The notes under the pieces: generated by a model | Seen by the model: the letters and a program-made list of their open reading frames with translations, nothing else | What the model was told of the DNA's origin: nothing | The model's database searches: none | Source of the DNA: Macrostomum hystrix | Taxonomy: Eukaryota > Platyhelminthes > Macrostomidae | Assembly: GCA_950097015.1 (NCBI GenBank) | Contig: CATNEN010000030.1 | Location: forward strand, 3,457,001 to 3,521,000 | Reading direction: 5' to 3' | Length of the DNA: 64,000 bases | Shown: positions 10,337 to 22,402 of the stretch, one piece after another | Position numbering within the stretch: the stretch's first letter is position 1 | How the letters are laid out: each line of letters starts with the position of its first letter | Program-made: the position numbers and the translations under genes

Positions 10337-12829
10337 TCACACGTATCCACTGGGCATGAAGCTGTAGTCGCAGATTGTCCTCATGGCCTCCGAGTTGGCC
10401 CGCCAGAGACGTTGCTGGGAGCCCCCAGCCGATGAGACAGTGTCGGGCGTGGCAGTGCCACTCCAGCCGAAGGCCGACGAAGACAGGTAGAGCAGGTCGC
10501 GATGGCTTCTAGCCTCGCTACCGCCGCGGCCATTGGCGCCGCAACCGCCGGTTGAAGGAGACGATGAAGCGGTGGTCTGGCTGCGGCTGTCCGCAGCGCC
10601 TCTGCTTAACCGCCTGCTGAGTGTGTGTCGCTCCTGAATCTGCTTCTGCAGGCTGACGGTTTCCTCGCTGGTTGTTAGGTAGTACAGAAAGCGCTTCACG
10701 TCTCTGAGACGAGCACCGGCCACCTCGACGCGACGCAGGCCGTCTGGAAGATCCTCGGCCTCCTCCGGCGGCAGCAGGCGCAGTGTGCAGCTGTGACGGC
10801 TAGCCAGCGACTTCACCACGGGATCAAACAGGAAGGCCTCGCTCTGGGCCAGGCTGCCCCCTGCCCGGATGTGGAAGAAGTAGAAAGCTCGCTGACCAGC
10901 TGCTCGGCGCTCGGCTGGCAGCGGGCTCTTTGGCGCCGGGCCATCGCGCGGCTGCCCACGCATAGCTGAGAAGGTCCGGCACCGACGACGCAGCTCAGCA
11001 GCGTGTCTGACGTCGGCGATGCGTCGAGGCTGACTCGATGGCGGCTGGTTGTCGAATTCAAACTCCTGAGGCCGGCGCTCTTGCCTGTGATGGTCCCGGG
11101 GAGGGAACTGAATCGGTTGGTTTTCGCCGTTTAGCTTACCAGGGCATGAGTCGCGTCGAACCCGCGGCCTGCGCTGATGCTCAAAGATACCATCGGCACC
11201 GATATAGTCGTTGTCGCCAATGTTATCGCCGCACTCATCGTCATCATCGCAGAACATGTGCAGCCGCTCGAGACCTTCGACCAAGGAGCGACGCTGAGCG
11301 TAATAGCGCGGTCGGTAGAGCACAGTCGGGTTGCTGTCGATCACGCGGTGACGTCGGCCAGAAGCTGCCGCAGCGGCCTGGCTCACAGCTGGAAGTAGGC
11401 GCATTCGAGGCACGTCTCGCGCGCGCTGGCTTCGACTCCGGCTGCGTCGCAGCGTGATTCGGATCTGCCGTGGCGAGTCTGATGATTCTCTGTCGACAGT
11501 TTTTGCATTCGTCATGGACGCTGGTGTGATTGTCTGACACGCATCATCTCGCATGCTGGGCGCCTGAGGACGCCCCTCTGACTGGGCTGGGACGGCGCTT
11601 CTGGTCGTTGGTCGACTTCGGGATGGCGCCTGTGCTGGCGTCGTTCCAGCGGCTGTCTGTGCAGCCAGAACTTTTTCTGGTTTCTGTTCTGAAGACTGCT
11701 GAGGTTCCAGGCTTGCCGGGTCATTCGGATTCCAATGCGACTGCTGCGCTTGGCTGTCCGTAAAAAGTCGATCTCTTTGCTGCTGTTGCTGCAATTCCTG
11801 CTGTTTTTGTAGGTTCTGTTGTTGTTGCCCTTGTCTCTGGTGCTGCAGTTGTTGCTGCTGTTGTAATAATTGTTGCTGCTGTAGTCTCTGTTGCTGCTGC
11901 TTAAGAATTTGAAGCTGATGATGATGCATCAGGCGTTGTTGTTGCAGTAACTTCTGCCGCTGCTGCAGCTGGCTCTGAAGCTCCTGCTGTTGAAAGTGTT
12001 GTTGCTGCTTCTGTCGCATTAGAGTTTGGTGCTGCTGTTGTTGAAGCAAATCCAGCTCTGGCAGCGGGGGAGCTCCCCTGCGTCCGCGCATCAGAGTTTC
12101 ACCCCCGCAAACAGCGGCTTCAGTTCCTACGGGTCCAGCGCCACCCTGCTCAATGATGGCATCCACCTCCAGGTCCATCGCCGACGATGCGTCCTCCTCC
12201 TCGGCCTTGCTCATGATTGGAGCGAAATTATTCGGCAATGGTTGCTTGGCCAGTTGCCGAACTAATTGCTGCTGCTGCTGGATGCACTGTCGCCTCGGAC
12301 TCAGTCCATAGTTGCCGTGCACTGGGCAGGATCGGTTCTGAACTGCGGCTGCAGATGATTGGCTTCGCTTCGCCGGCTGAGTGCGACCAGCGGCATTGTA
12401 CTGGCATCGCTGACCGACCAAGATGCCAGCATCCTTGTCGGCGTACTGTGGTGGCGGAGGCAGCGTTGGCGGCTGCGGCAGAGGTCGCTGCGGCGGCAGT
12501 ATTTTCGCATCCTTCGCTCTGCCTGACTTACCGAGGCCGTTTCCCAGGACGCCGACGACCGCCACGTTCCCAGGGCCGTTCTGGTAGCCGGGGTGAGTCT
12601 GGCGCGCTTTGAACAGAGGCGACTCGCTGCCGCCATTTTCCACAATGTAGTCCGTGATCACAAAGTTATAGCTGTGCGTCGGCTTCTGATCAGCTGGTGA
12701 CACGCCGACCCCGCCGCCACTGGAGCTGCTCGCTGATTTCTGTGTCTTTTCACCTGGCCGCTTGGCTAGCCGAGACTGACGCGCGCCCATGCTGACTAGC
12801 GATGTAGCCGGCAGTCTGTGGCGGTCCAA
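10337..12829 (-). CDS. Gln-rich, possibly N-myristoylated protein of unknown function, single exon
   Basis: An uninterrupted GC-rich frame of 830 codons. A second in-frame ATG at 12788-12790 would start MGARQSRLAKRPGEK, a plausible N-myristoylation sequence followed by basic residues (myristate plus basic membrane anchor); I consider that start as likely as Met1. Then come a Pro-rich stretch (PPQRPLPQPPTLPPPPQ), a Gln-rich tract (about residues 256-356, plus-strand 11760-12060) and an Arg/Ser-rich segment (LRRSRSRSQRAR, about residue 455-470). The best candidate for a folded domain is about residues 645-725, from AFYFFHIRAGG to RFLYYLTTSEE. Its pattern of a helix, a strand (CTLRLL), a second strand (LRRVEVAG) and a final helix (DVKRFLYYL) loosely recalls a KH fold, but the GxxG loop is not evident. 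No family is recognised. Confidence 0.65.
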   Translation of the reverse strand: MDRHRLPATSLVSMGARQSRLAKRPGEKTQKSASSSSGGGVGVSPADQKPTHSYNFVITDYIVENGGSESPLFKARQTHPGYQNGPGNVAVVGVLGNGLGKSGRAKDAKILPPQRPLPQPPTLPPPPQYADKDAGILVGQRCQYNAAGRTQPAKRSQSSAAAVQNRSCPVHGNYGLSPRRQCIQQQQQLVRQLAKQPLPNNFAPIMSKAEEEDASSAMDLEVDAIIEQGGAGPVGTEAAVCGGETLMRGRRGAPPLPELDLLQQQQHQTLMRQKQQQHFQQQELQSQLQQRQKLLQQQRLMHHHQLQILKQQQQRLQQQQLLQQQQQLQHQRQGQQQQNLQKQQELQQQQQRDRLFTDSQAQQSHWNPNDPASLEPQQSSEQKPEKVLAAQTAAGTTPAQAPSRSRPTTRSAVPAQSEGRPQAPSMRDDACQTITPASMTNAKTVDRESSDSPRQIRITLRRSRSRSQRARDVPRMRLLPAVSQAAAAASGRRHRVIDSNPTVLYRPRYYAQRRSLVEGLERLHMFCDDDDECGDNIGDNDYIGADGIFEHQRRPRVRRDSCPGKLNGENQPIQFPPRDHHRQERRPQEFEFDNQPPSSQPRRIADVRHAAELRRRCRTFSAMRGQPRDGPAPKSPLPAERRAAGQRAFYFFHIRAGGSLAQSEAFLFDPVVKSLASRHSCTLRLLPPEEAEDLPDGLRRVEVAGARLRDVKRFLYYLTTSEETVSLQKQIQERHTLSRRLSRGAADSRSQTTASSSPSTGGCGANGRGGSEARSHRDLLYLSSSAFGWSGTATPDTVSSAGGSQQRLWRANSEAMRTICDYSFMPSGYV

Positions 12830-13974
12830 CAGTCCGGTGCCTCAGTCCATTTTCTGGCCCAATACAATATGCAGAAATCTGCTCTCTCAGTGTCTTTTCT
12901 GGGAAGCTTCCACCTTTCTTTTGTTGGCAGCGGACTGTAATTAGCACTTTGCTACTTTCCCAAACCTGGCTGGCCTTGATACGTGTTTCGGGCGGTGTTC
13001 GGGGAAGGAAATGCACACTTGCAGTGTCAGCAGGAGCAGGGGAGGGCTAAGCGCGGCACCTTAGACTTGTGCGATCGGTTTCACAGGTCAAGAAGTGTTA
13101 GTTGCTTAGTTTTCTCCGCTTTAACTGTCAAGGGCACGCGTACGTGGCTGGCTGGATGCTTTAGCTGTACGCTGCTGACTGGGGAAATTTGCTGTGCCAA
13201 TCTTGGAGAAGGCAAAAGGCGAGCTGCCTTTTTACAGAGAGCGAACTGGAAAGAACCCAAAAGTAGGGAATCTCGTTTGGTTGCTTGGCCAAGCCGGAGG
13301 GGGCGGCAACATATAGGACTGCGGAGGAAAGAGAGAGAGAGATTTTCAGGGCTTGGAAGCACGCTGGGACCTTGGCTTTCCACTCCTGACTCTCTCGCCA
13401 TTGGTTGCTGCTGCTGTGGCTATATAGAGTGCAGGACAGAGACCACTGTAGACACTACTATGCGTTATGCCGATGGCTAAAAATGGCATCCCTAGTGGTC
13501 CGCTAGCCTACCTTCTACCTCACTGCCTCATTGCCACCCACCCCAGCCACCCGGATTCTGCTCCGCTGGCTCCTGTGGTTATTCAAATGCGGAGCCATTG
13601 CTGGGGACTTGTCAAAAGTTCTGCACCCGGTGGCCGCATGGGCGTTTCCCAGTGTCAGCTCTGCATGACCTGCTCAGCGCCCACCTGGACAATGGGGAGT
13701 TCCGTCAATAATTTTCATAACTTCTTACTATGACTATTGCAATTCCAATTCTTCATTCTTTGCAATCTTTTCGCAACTTTCTGTGCACTGAGAAACCCTT
13801 GGGAAATTTGAGGGTAGGAAAGAAGATGGGGAATATACGTTGACGCAGTGACAATTTCGTCCTCAAAACGTACTATTCTATGGTCAGGTTAGTTAGTCAG
13901 ATAAAGCTACTTCACTGATGCTGCGGACACTTTCCCTAGCTAATGTGGAATTAGTTTCACTGCACCTGACAGAG
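12830..13974. other. Upstream region of the Gln-rich gene; no gene supported
   Basis: It probably contains the promoter/5' UTR of the minus-strand gene ending at 12829. Overlapping open frames on both strands (about 100-165 codons, 12983-13480) lack domains and are not called. A plus-strand TATATA sits near 13420, but no transcript can be tied to it. Confidence 0.4.
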
Positions 13975-14380
13975 AATGGGACAATGGGAGAATCGGAGCT
14001 GATGGACAATGGGAGAATTGGAGGTGATGGACAATGGGAGAATTGGAGGTGATGGACAATGGGAGAATTGGAGGTGATGGACAATGGGAGAATTGGAGGT
14101 GATGGACAATGGGAGAATTAGAGGTGATGGACAATGGGAGAATTAGAGGTGATGGACAATGGGAGAATTGGAGGTGATGGACAATGGGAGAATTCGAGGT
14201 GATGGACAATGGGAGAATTCGAGGTGATGGACAATGGGAGAATCGGAGCTGATGGACAATGGGAGAATTCGAGGTGATGGACAATGGGAGAATTGGAGGT
14301 GATGGACAATGGGAGAATTCGAGGTGATGGACAATGGGAGAATCGGAGGTGATGGACAATGGGAGAATCGGAGGTGATGG
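13975..14380. repeat. 25-bp minisatellite (GATGGACAATGGGAGAAT core)
   Basis: About 16 units of 25 bp; variation is concentrated in the few bases after GAGAAT (TGGAGG, TAGAGG, TCGAGG, CGGAGC). Open frames through it on the minus strand encode only repeat peptide (HCPSPPILPLSI). Confidence 0.95.
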
Positions 14381-15084
14381 TCGGGAGAGGATAAGGATAA
14401 TGCGTTGAAATGTGGATTGATTTATTGACTTACATTTTTATAGCTTTTGGCAGCTATCAAAGATAAAAAGTGTTAAGCAGAAGTGTTAACCAAGCGTCAG
14501 TGGTCGAAGCTAGAACTATTTGAGACCCGTCAAATTCGATGATATTGATTCTGGAAGCTAGCAGAATACTTAGCACCGCTATGTCGGCGAATGACGAACC
14601 TGATTTGCAACTTGATTTGTTGTTCTGCTGTTTTAATCTGAAGCGGCATAGGATATGATCTCTACAAGAGTTTTCACAGGCAAACACGCCGCTCATCAGT
14701 ACAACTATTTGCTTAGGCTTTATTTGCATACTTCTGGAGCGAAATCATACTCATGCTCAAATGAACCAGCTCACTGACCCTGGCTGTCTGCAGCTTCTTG
14801 CCAGCGAATCTCCTTTCGCTTTAAAGAACAACTTTACATTAATATTTTCATTCCCAATCTCTATCATCTGATGGAGAAAGTCTTTACTGCTAGTCAAGAT
14901 TGGCCTGCAGTTGGAATTGCATGATTTCCGGTCTAGCGAGTTTTGAATTTCCATCGCTAGAGTCTTCTTGTGGTTAAAAGCACTCGTGTGAATATGAGAC
15001 CATCATAATACTACACATAGTTCATATATACCACTTTAGGTTCAAGAATTCTAAATACAAAAGCTAAGTAGCCTTCCTTCAGGC
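14381..15084. other. Unassigned spacer between minisatellites
   Basis: Small minus-strand frames (14457-14729, 14757-14954) show no recognisable domain. Nothing else supported. Confidence 0.4.
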
Positions 15085-16490
15085 TACTTCCTTCAGTTGC
15101 TTAGTTGCTTCAGTTGCTTCAGGTCTTTCAGTTGCTTCAGTTGCTTCAGGTCTTTCAGCTGCTTCAGTTGCTTCAGTTGCTTCAGTTGCTTCAGTGGCTT
15201 CAGTTGCTTCAGGTCTTTCAGTTGCTTCAGTTGCTTCAGGTCTTTCAATTGCTTCAGTTGCTTCAGGTCTTTTAATTGCTTCAGTTGCTTCAGGTCTTTT
15301 AATTGCTTCAGTTGCTTCAGGTCTTTTAATTGCTTCAGTTGCTTCAGGTCTTTTAATTGCTTCAGTTGCTTCAGGTCTTTCAATTGCTTCAGTTGCTTCA
15401 GGTCTTTCAGCTGCTTCAGGTCTTTCAGTTGCTTCAGTTGCTTCAGGTCTTTTAATTGCTTCAGTTGCTTCAGGTCTTTCAATTGCTTCAGTTGCTTCAG
15501 GTCTTTCAGTTGCTTCAGTTGCTTCAGGTCTTTCAATTGCTTCAGTTGCTTCAGGTCTTTCAGTTGCTTCAGTTGCTTCAGGTCTTTTAATTGCTTCAGT
15601 TGCTTCAGGTCTTTCAATTGCTTCAGTTGCTTCAGGTCTTTCAACTGCTTCAGTTGCTTCAGGTCTTTTAATTGCTTCAGTTGCTTCACTTGCTTCAGTT
15701 GCTTCAGGTCTTTTAATTGCTTCAGTTGCTTCAGGTCTTTTAATTGCTTCAGTTGCTTCAGGTCTTTTAATTGCTTCAGTTGCTTCAGGTCTTTCAGCTG
15801 CTTCAGGTCTTTCAGTTGCTTCAGTTGCTTCAGGTCTTTTAATTGCTTCAGTTGCTTCAGGTCTTTCAATTGCTTCAGTTGCTTCAGGTCTTTCAGTTGC
15901 TTCAGTTGCTTCAGGTCTTTCAGTTGCTTCAGTTCCTTCAGGTCTTTTAATTGCTTCAGTTGCTTCAGGTCTTTCAATTGCTTCAGTTGCTTCAGGTCTT
16001 TCAATTGCTTCAGTTGCTTCAGGTCTTTCAATTGCTTCAGTTGCTTCAGGTCTTTCAATTGCTTCAGTTGCTTCAGGTCTTTCAATTGCTTCAGTTGCTT
16101 CAGGTCTTTCAATTGCTTCAGTTGCTTCAGGTCTTTTAATTGCTTCAGTTGCTTCAGGTCTTTTAATTGCTTCAGTTGCTTCAGGTCTTTCAGCTGCTTC
16201 AGGTCTTTCAGTTGCTTCAGTTGCTTCAGGTCTTTTAATTGCTTCAGTTGCTTCAGGTCTTTCAATTGCTTCAGTTGCTTCAGGTCTTTCAGTTGCTTCA
16301 GTTGCTTCAGGTCTTTCAATTGCTTCAGTTGCTTCAGGTCTTTCAATTGCTTCAGTTGCTTCAGGTCTTTCAATTGCTTCAGTTGCTTCAGGTCTTTCAA
16401 TTGCTTCAGTTGCTTCAGGTCTTTCAATTGCTTCAGTTGCTTCAGGTCTTTTAATTGCTTCAGTTGTTTCAGTTGCTTCAGTTGCTTCAG
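15085..16490. repeat. 27-bp minisatellite built from a 9-bp TTGCTTCAG motif
   Basis: About 1.4 kb of units made of TTGCTTCAG, TTGCTTCAG and GTCTTTCAA (or TTTAA/TCAG) 9-mers, with occasional 18-bp units (CTGCTTCAGGTCTTTCAG). Because 9 and 27 are multiples of three and the motif lacks stop codons, frames of about 440-485 codons stay open on both strands (LKQLKQLKD on the minus strand, CFSCFRSFN and ASVASGLSI on the plus strand). I treat these as by-products of periodicity. Confidence 0.97.
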
Positions 16491-18545
16491 CTCGTGGGCT
16501 AGCTGTTTTTTGACCCCTTTATTTTCTATAAAACCAATAAATACGCATTGCTAGCTAATTGACGCACTACAAGAGAAGGGCTGGATTCCTTCCTCTGACT
16601 TCCTTCCCTAATAATTATTTTCTGCTTACTTTCTTCCAGGTCAGTACACGCGCTTGCATTAGAATATAGAAAACACGACTCGATCTGTTACCTATTTCAC
16701 AGCTGGGCATCTTTCAAAAGCGTACTTGAAAATAATTGGTGAAATTTATTTTTATACAGTCGTCAAAACCTATTCAATATGTTGTTTTAAATGAAACAAA
16801 ACAAAAATACTCATAAACTAAAAATTGACTTTTTTCTGTCGATGTCCCTTGACATTTGTTGGTGCTAAATAGTTCCCTTTGCAACTGCAAGTAGAAAATT
16901 AACAGTCAATCAAAATTCACGATGAAAATTTTCACGGCCCAAGAAGCGGAATATTATGTTATTATTTGTTTTAATACCCGACACTTTTTAATCTACGAGC
17001 GTATGCTTCTGATACTAATATCCAGCCAGTCTGCCAGTTGTGCGCCATGGCTTGCATTCAACATGTTTGTCTATCGAATGAGTTTCTCTTTTTTATGGGC
17101 GCCTAGCTTATACTTTCGGTTCAAACCAGGTCGCTCGGGACACAGAAATATACAAAGGAATGCGCGAAGTCAATTCTGCGCAATATCGGATTTGCCAGCA
17201 ATAACTCAATGGGTAGTTTTAATAAAACGTTCATTGTTAGGAAAACTGGCTTTACAACTTCATTGGCAACCATTTTTAAGCTATGAGATACGGACTAACC
17301 ACGCATTGCTTGCGGAGCTATAGGAGTGAGGGCCGGAGTATATTACGTGAATTAGTCGCTACTCTAGTTGTCCATGGACACTTTGAGCTAGGTTGAGTCG
17401 TCTCTTGTAAAGGCTGAAAACAATATACGGCTGTTTTTCTATTTTATAGCTTTGACTCGTAAATATTTTGAAGCTATGTACTTTATTGTGCATAAAATGC
17501 TCAGAAAAAAAATTAAAAAATGACAAGGTTGCTATATAGTGACCATGAAGCAGTTTTGTAATATAGTAGTGCATGAAGTGGCGTCGCTTATAAATAAATC
17601 CAAAATCCAAAATTACCTGCATCTTTAGGTAAACCCTGTCGTTTTGTCAATCAGCATGAATCGACATGAATAGATATAGATATAAACTATTTATTTATTG
17701 AGATTCTCAAACCTATTTCGTACGAGATACTTGCAATGCAAACAATAGAGAAAAAAATTGTTGAATATATATCAACTGAATGGCTTCAATGGCATTGTGT
17801 AAATCATTCCATACAGTATTAGCTATCCGAACATGTATTTTCGCTGCTGCAGTCATAGTGTTTGCAATGCTTCATAATTATAATTGCCATTCGATCAAAA
17901 AAAATTCTGTGGCAATAAAAACGCGTTTGTTGCACATTTCCCTCTGCTTGTATGCTCGTTTTCTGAACTTATCTCGTTATGATATCTGCTAAAAAAGAAT
18001 CTTTACTTGTGTTGTCAAATATTTTCCTTCAGAGGTTATAACTGAAGGGTCAAATATACTGTAACACGCACAGTCAAGCTATGACGTAACCGAATGTGTG
18101 CTCTCGCATGTAAAGATGATTGACAAACAGTGCCGAGATAAGGCAGGCATAGGGCGTTTAGGCCATACCCAGCTGCCAGTTTCGGCAAAACTCCTGCAGC
18201 CAATGTAATGATATGTCAGCTTATCTTCTTCTCGGTCGTTTTTTTACTTGAAATAGCTATAGAAGCAACAGCTAAGCTGCATTGATTTCATGAATCCATA
18301 CCGATCACTTTCGGGACCAAAGTAACTCTTATGTTTTTCCGGCCGATTCATATACCAAATTCATAGGCAACTATGCAGTCGTTATTTTCTTTATTTCCTT
18401 TGTTGTCTCACCAAAGTTAAGCGTGAAAAATTGTTGACGAGAGCAGGCGTGAGCATACTTACCGTTCAGCGTGAGCAGACACGATTACTTGAAGCTTTGA
18501 AAGCTCCAGACCACAGAGGTCTGCCCATCGCTTATCAGTTTTCAT
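16491..18545. other. Gene-poor AT-rich spacer
   Basis: About 2 kb with only short frames. The longest, 16922-17323 (+, 133 codons), has no domain, no splice context and ordinary AT-rich composition, so it is not called. Confidence 0.45.
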
Positions 18546-18690
18546 GCACTCCGTACCTGACTCCGTACCTCACTCCGTACCTCACTGCGTCCCTCACTCC
18601 GTACCTCACTCCGTACCTCCCTTTGTACTTCATTCTGTATCTCACTCCGTAATTTACTTCGGCCCTCACTCCGTCCCTGACTCCCAGCAG
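18546..18690. repeat. Short 12-bp tandem repeat (CTCCGTACCTCA)
   Basis: About a dozen imperfect copies of the 12-mer CTCCGTACCTCA with substitutions at both ends. Confidence 0.85.
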
Positions 18691-18847
18691 CGAAAGCAAT
18701 GCGTGTTTAGTCCGTATCTCATAGCTTAAAAATGGTTTCCGATGAGTAGTAGTAGTAGTAAATTTGGCTCTGGCAAAACGCCAGTGATGCCAGAAAAACG
18801 CGAATTTATTTTTGTAAAGTTTAGTGAAACAAATTCATTTACAATTG

Positions 18848-19285
18848 ATAGGATTACAGCCAGGAGCGAGACGGCGAGGAGCTGCCGCAGGCCTATGCCT
18901 CCAGAACGCTGAGCAAGGCCGAGCGCAACACAGCACCACGGATCGAGAGCTCCTGGCCGTGGTATGGAGTCTCAAGCAGTTTCCAATGTACCTGAGCAAT
19001 AGCAGTCGTATCCAGGTGTTCACCGACCACAAGCCGATCATCGGGCTGCTGATGAGCCGGCGGGACGGCTGGAGGCTGGCTGCAGCTGATTTAGGAGTTT
19101 CCGCTGGAGATCCTTTACCGGCCTGGCAAGGAGAACATCGTGCCGGACGCTCTCAGCCGAGCAGCCGCGGTGAAATTTAAGACTGCCAACGTGCGGAAGA
19201 GCAAGACCTGGACTGGATTCTAAACGCGGCCCGTCAGGCGATGCTACAGCCCGACTTTCAGGTTCCGGCGGCTGTGAGTTCCGCG
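18848..19285 (+). pseudogene. Ty3/gypsy retrotransposon pol fragment (RNase H and start of linker)
   Basis: Conceptual translation in shifting frames gives LPQAYASRTLSKAERN, STTDRELLAVVWSLKQF, RIQVFTDHKPIIGLL, FPLEILYRPGKENIVPDALS and DLDWILNAARQAMLQPDF. These are the RNase H block (TDREL, FTDHKP) and the following connection toward integrase in Ty3/gypsy polyproteins. At least two frameshifts separate the blocks. No reverse transcriptase, integrase or LTR flanks are seen, so this is a truncated dead fragment. Confidence 0.85.
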
Positions 19286-22073
19286 GTTCACAGACAGAGT
19301 ACTAGACTTTTTACTTTTACTTGACTATACTACTGACTTTTAGTAGTGCATACTATACTAAAAACGCTTTCACAGCTAGCACGAAACATTCGCAATTTGA
19401 TTACATTTATATTTCATTACATCCACTTTATTACATACACACATACGAGAACCACATTCAGTTAAGCGAACTAAATAATTCGGGTTTAATATATTAAAAA
19501 ACTCAAAGTCAAAGCAAACTGAAAATCGTGGTCACGCTTTGCGCCTTGGCAACACAATAAACTAAAACAAGTATTTTATACAAGAATAATACATATATAT
19601 GGTTTTATGATTAAAATGCGCAAAAATTAGTTTAATATAAAAAAATAATGTAATTTAATTTATAGTGGAAAAAAATTACAGTTGTTTTTAACAGATATTA
19701 TTTGCAGCCATTCCGGACTTAAAAAAACTGATTGCTGGGCGATAAAGCTCGTTATTACCTATATTACAAAATATTCAGAAATATGAGGAAACAAGCTGGC
19801 GAAAAAGTGAATGCATTAAAAATCCTTCAATCAGGCATCGCTTTTTCATATTTTTAAAACGCCGAAACTATTGACTACTGTTTTGGTCATTGGCGAAAAG
19901 AAAGTATGATTTGTTGTTGAAATAAACACATTTTGCTTGGCACAGAAAATTTATCTTGCAACAGAAACAATAAATAATATGTTTAAATGTCTATAATTTT
20001 GCTCTACAGTAATTTTAAAACGGCGAAAGCTTTCCTATTAATCGTAAGGGCTTCTAAACCGCTCATAAACCCGTTATAAGCCGAGGTTGATTTTCTGGAT
20101 GATCACGTCGATCAGACCAAGTTCTAACCAGCCCAGACAATCGCTGCCTGTAACATAGGTTTATACATCGGTTTATACATCTAAAGTCACATCGAGATCT
20201 AGTAGAAAAATACTTTTCCGTTTGTGGCGAAGGCGTTAAAAAAGTGTGTTTATAGCGAGTCGCTAGTGAAACGCGAGTCTAACTTAGAAGTTGGCTGAAT
20301 CAACCCGCTACGGCGTGAGAGAAGCAATAAACTTGAACATATGAAATATTATTTATTGAACATAAACCCACTGGGAGAATAAATCCTGTAGTTAGATATT
20401 ACTGTGTATCATAAACCAACAGGGAGAATAGATCCTGTAATAGATATAAAAGTGAACAAAAATCAAAAGACGATTGTAAGACAGTAGGCCCTAAGATTAA
20501 AATCATAGTCACAAGAGCAGTTAGAACCACAACAGTAGCCACAAGCCAATTGACATGTTTACACTAGACACTAATAATAAAATATTAGGCAATGCTTATC
20601 CCCTCAGTCCATACACATAGATAATGGTACTGCCAATTTACAGATTATGCTGATTATAACACTAGGCATAGCTACTAATTTACACTGTATGCATTGTCAT
20701 GTCATTATGAAACCCTAGGCCTAGCTGATGCATTGTTACACATTGTTCTAGCTACTTGTGTAGGTAAAGTAACAGTAATTTTTTTGACTTTCCTAAATAT
20801 ACTTGTGTATTGACTGATCTTTTAGAAAAAAAATTTATTTAGGCCCCATTATAAACAGGCACATGGTTTCAAATTTTACTATTGATATTCACATTGATGC
20901 GATGGGCTTGTTTTGATGAAAAATCTGTCTATAGTCATATTTATAGATAGCAAAAAGAGAATGATACAAATTTTTATACATTTGTAGCATGACATACAAT
21001 GTAGGGTAAGGGTAGATATTTTATATTTTGGCAAAATGTCATCTCATGAGGATAAGCTGGACATTTATGATTTATTTGCAAAGAACAGTATAGATTTACA
21101 GATAATTTCAGAGGTATTAGGATAATATTGTCTATGGGGATATACATTGTCTAGCAATGTTCTACTTCCGTTCGCTATATTATTTTTTGTTTGCAAACGT
21201 CAGATAACGACAAAAAACAAGTTTAACAGTAACAAAAAGTCAGTAGGCCTAGTTTGGTCACACAGTTCTGAAAAGTCTTGGTCAGTCTTTCTTCTTTCAA
21301 AATGGGTAATAGTACTACCTAATCCAGTAGAGGATGTTACCGAAGCTATTCTTGGAGTATAGATGGTGCCATAAGAATTCTTTGAGGTGGCTTTCAAATA
21401 GAGCAGTACTCGTGCCATGCATTTGACGCAGCTTGGCCTTCGTGAAATTTTCAGCTGCAGAATTTCTGTGCTTTTGCTTCCTGTTCCCCCATATTTGCCA
21501 GATTTTGCCATAGACATAGATCCAAGTGTCAAGTCATGGCAAAGCCACGTCAACACAACTTTTTCAAACTCAGAATACACGTGTGGCATAAATACAAACA
21601 AAAAAATAATATAACGAATGGAAATAGAACATTGCCCATTGTCTTTATATACTGTTTAAAGACAATGAAAGAAAATATATTGTTTAATTTAAATAATCTC
21701 ATTTTAGGCTTGGACAATGCAGTGGACTAAAAATAGCTTCTTGATTGGCAAAGCAAATAAACAGTGCAGTAAATTCCACATAGTCCACCGCATAGTCTAC
21801 TGCATAGTCTACTGCATAGTCTAAGCCTGAAAGAGCTTTTTTAAACAGTGTGGTAAATTCTGCATAGTCCACCACATAATAAGGTTTGTTAAATAGGTTT
21901 TTTAACATGTTATAAGCAGTGCAGTAAAACCGCTAACTTCACTGCAGGGTAATGTTGACATTAGTATGCGGTAAAGTTAGCAGTTTTTACTGCGCGGTAA
22001 ATGTCGCTAACATTAAAACTGTAAATATAATCTGTAGACCATCTTCTTGATCTTGACTATTTTCAATTTTTTA
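19286..22073. other. Gene-poor AT-rich spacer with small repeats
   Basis: Contents seen: two imperfect copies of a roughly 60-bp sequence around 20340-20450 (ACCAACAGGGAGAATAGATCC and a relative), short GCATAGTCTACT tandem repeats near 21785-21825 and a hairpin at 21921-21993. The minus-strand frame 21200-21601 (133 codons) matches no family I know and is not called. Confidence 0.45.
21921..21993. repeat. Imperfect inverted repeat (hairpin)
   Basis: GCAGTAAAACCGCTAACTT at 21921-21939 pairs with AAGTTAGCAGTTTTTACTGC at 21974-21993, one bulge and one mismatch, loop about 34 nt. It could be the tip of a small inverted-repeat element, but no target duplication was identified. Confidence 0.6.
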
Positions 22074-22402
22074 CTAGTAGCTAATGTACCTAGCCAGTAG
22101 CTAATTGTACCTAGCCAGTAGCTAATGTACCTAGCCAGTAGCTAATGTACCTAGCCAGTAGCTAATGTACCTAGCCAGTAGCTAATGTACCTAGCCAGTA
22201 GCTAATGTACCTAGCCAGTAGCTAATGTACCTAGCCAGTAGCTAATGTACCTAGACAGTAGCTAATGTACCTAGCCAGTAGCTAATGTACCTAGCCAGTA
22301 GCTAATGTACCTAGCCAGTAGCTAATGTACCTAGACAGTAGCTAATGTACCTAGCCAGTAGCTAATGTACCTAGCCAGTAGCTAATGTACCTAGCCAGTA
22401 GG
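22074..22402. repeat. 20-bp minisatellite (TAGCTAATGTACCTAGCCAG)
   Basis: About 16 nearly identical 20-bp units; two carry CTAGACAG in place of CTAGCCAG, spaced 80 bp apart. Confidence 0.97.

Noticed and set aside
12983-13480. 165-codon frame and overlapping antisense frame upstream of the Gln-rich gene
   Set aside because: Both strands open over the same stretch with no domain; probably promoter/5' flank.
15093-16554. Lys/Leu/Gln-rich and Cys/Phe/Ser-rich proteins
   Set aside because: Open only because the 9/27-bp repeat lacks stops; no unique domain or splice context.
16922-17323. 133-codon plus-strand frame
   Set aside because: No domain, AT-rich composition, no supporting splice or promoter context.
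21200-21601. 133-codon minus-strand frame
   Set aside because: No recognisable family and no GC-rich exon character seen in real genes here.
22074-22402. CRISPR-like array
   Set aside because: Units are contiguous without spacers, and the genome is eukaryotic. The same holds for all other arrays here.
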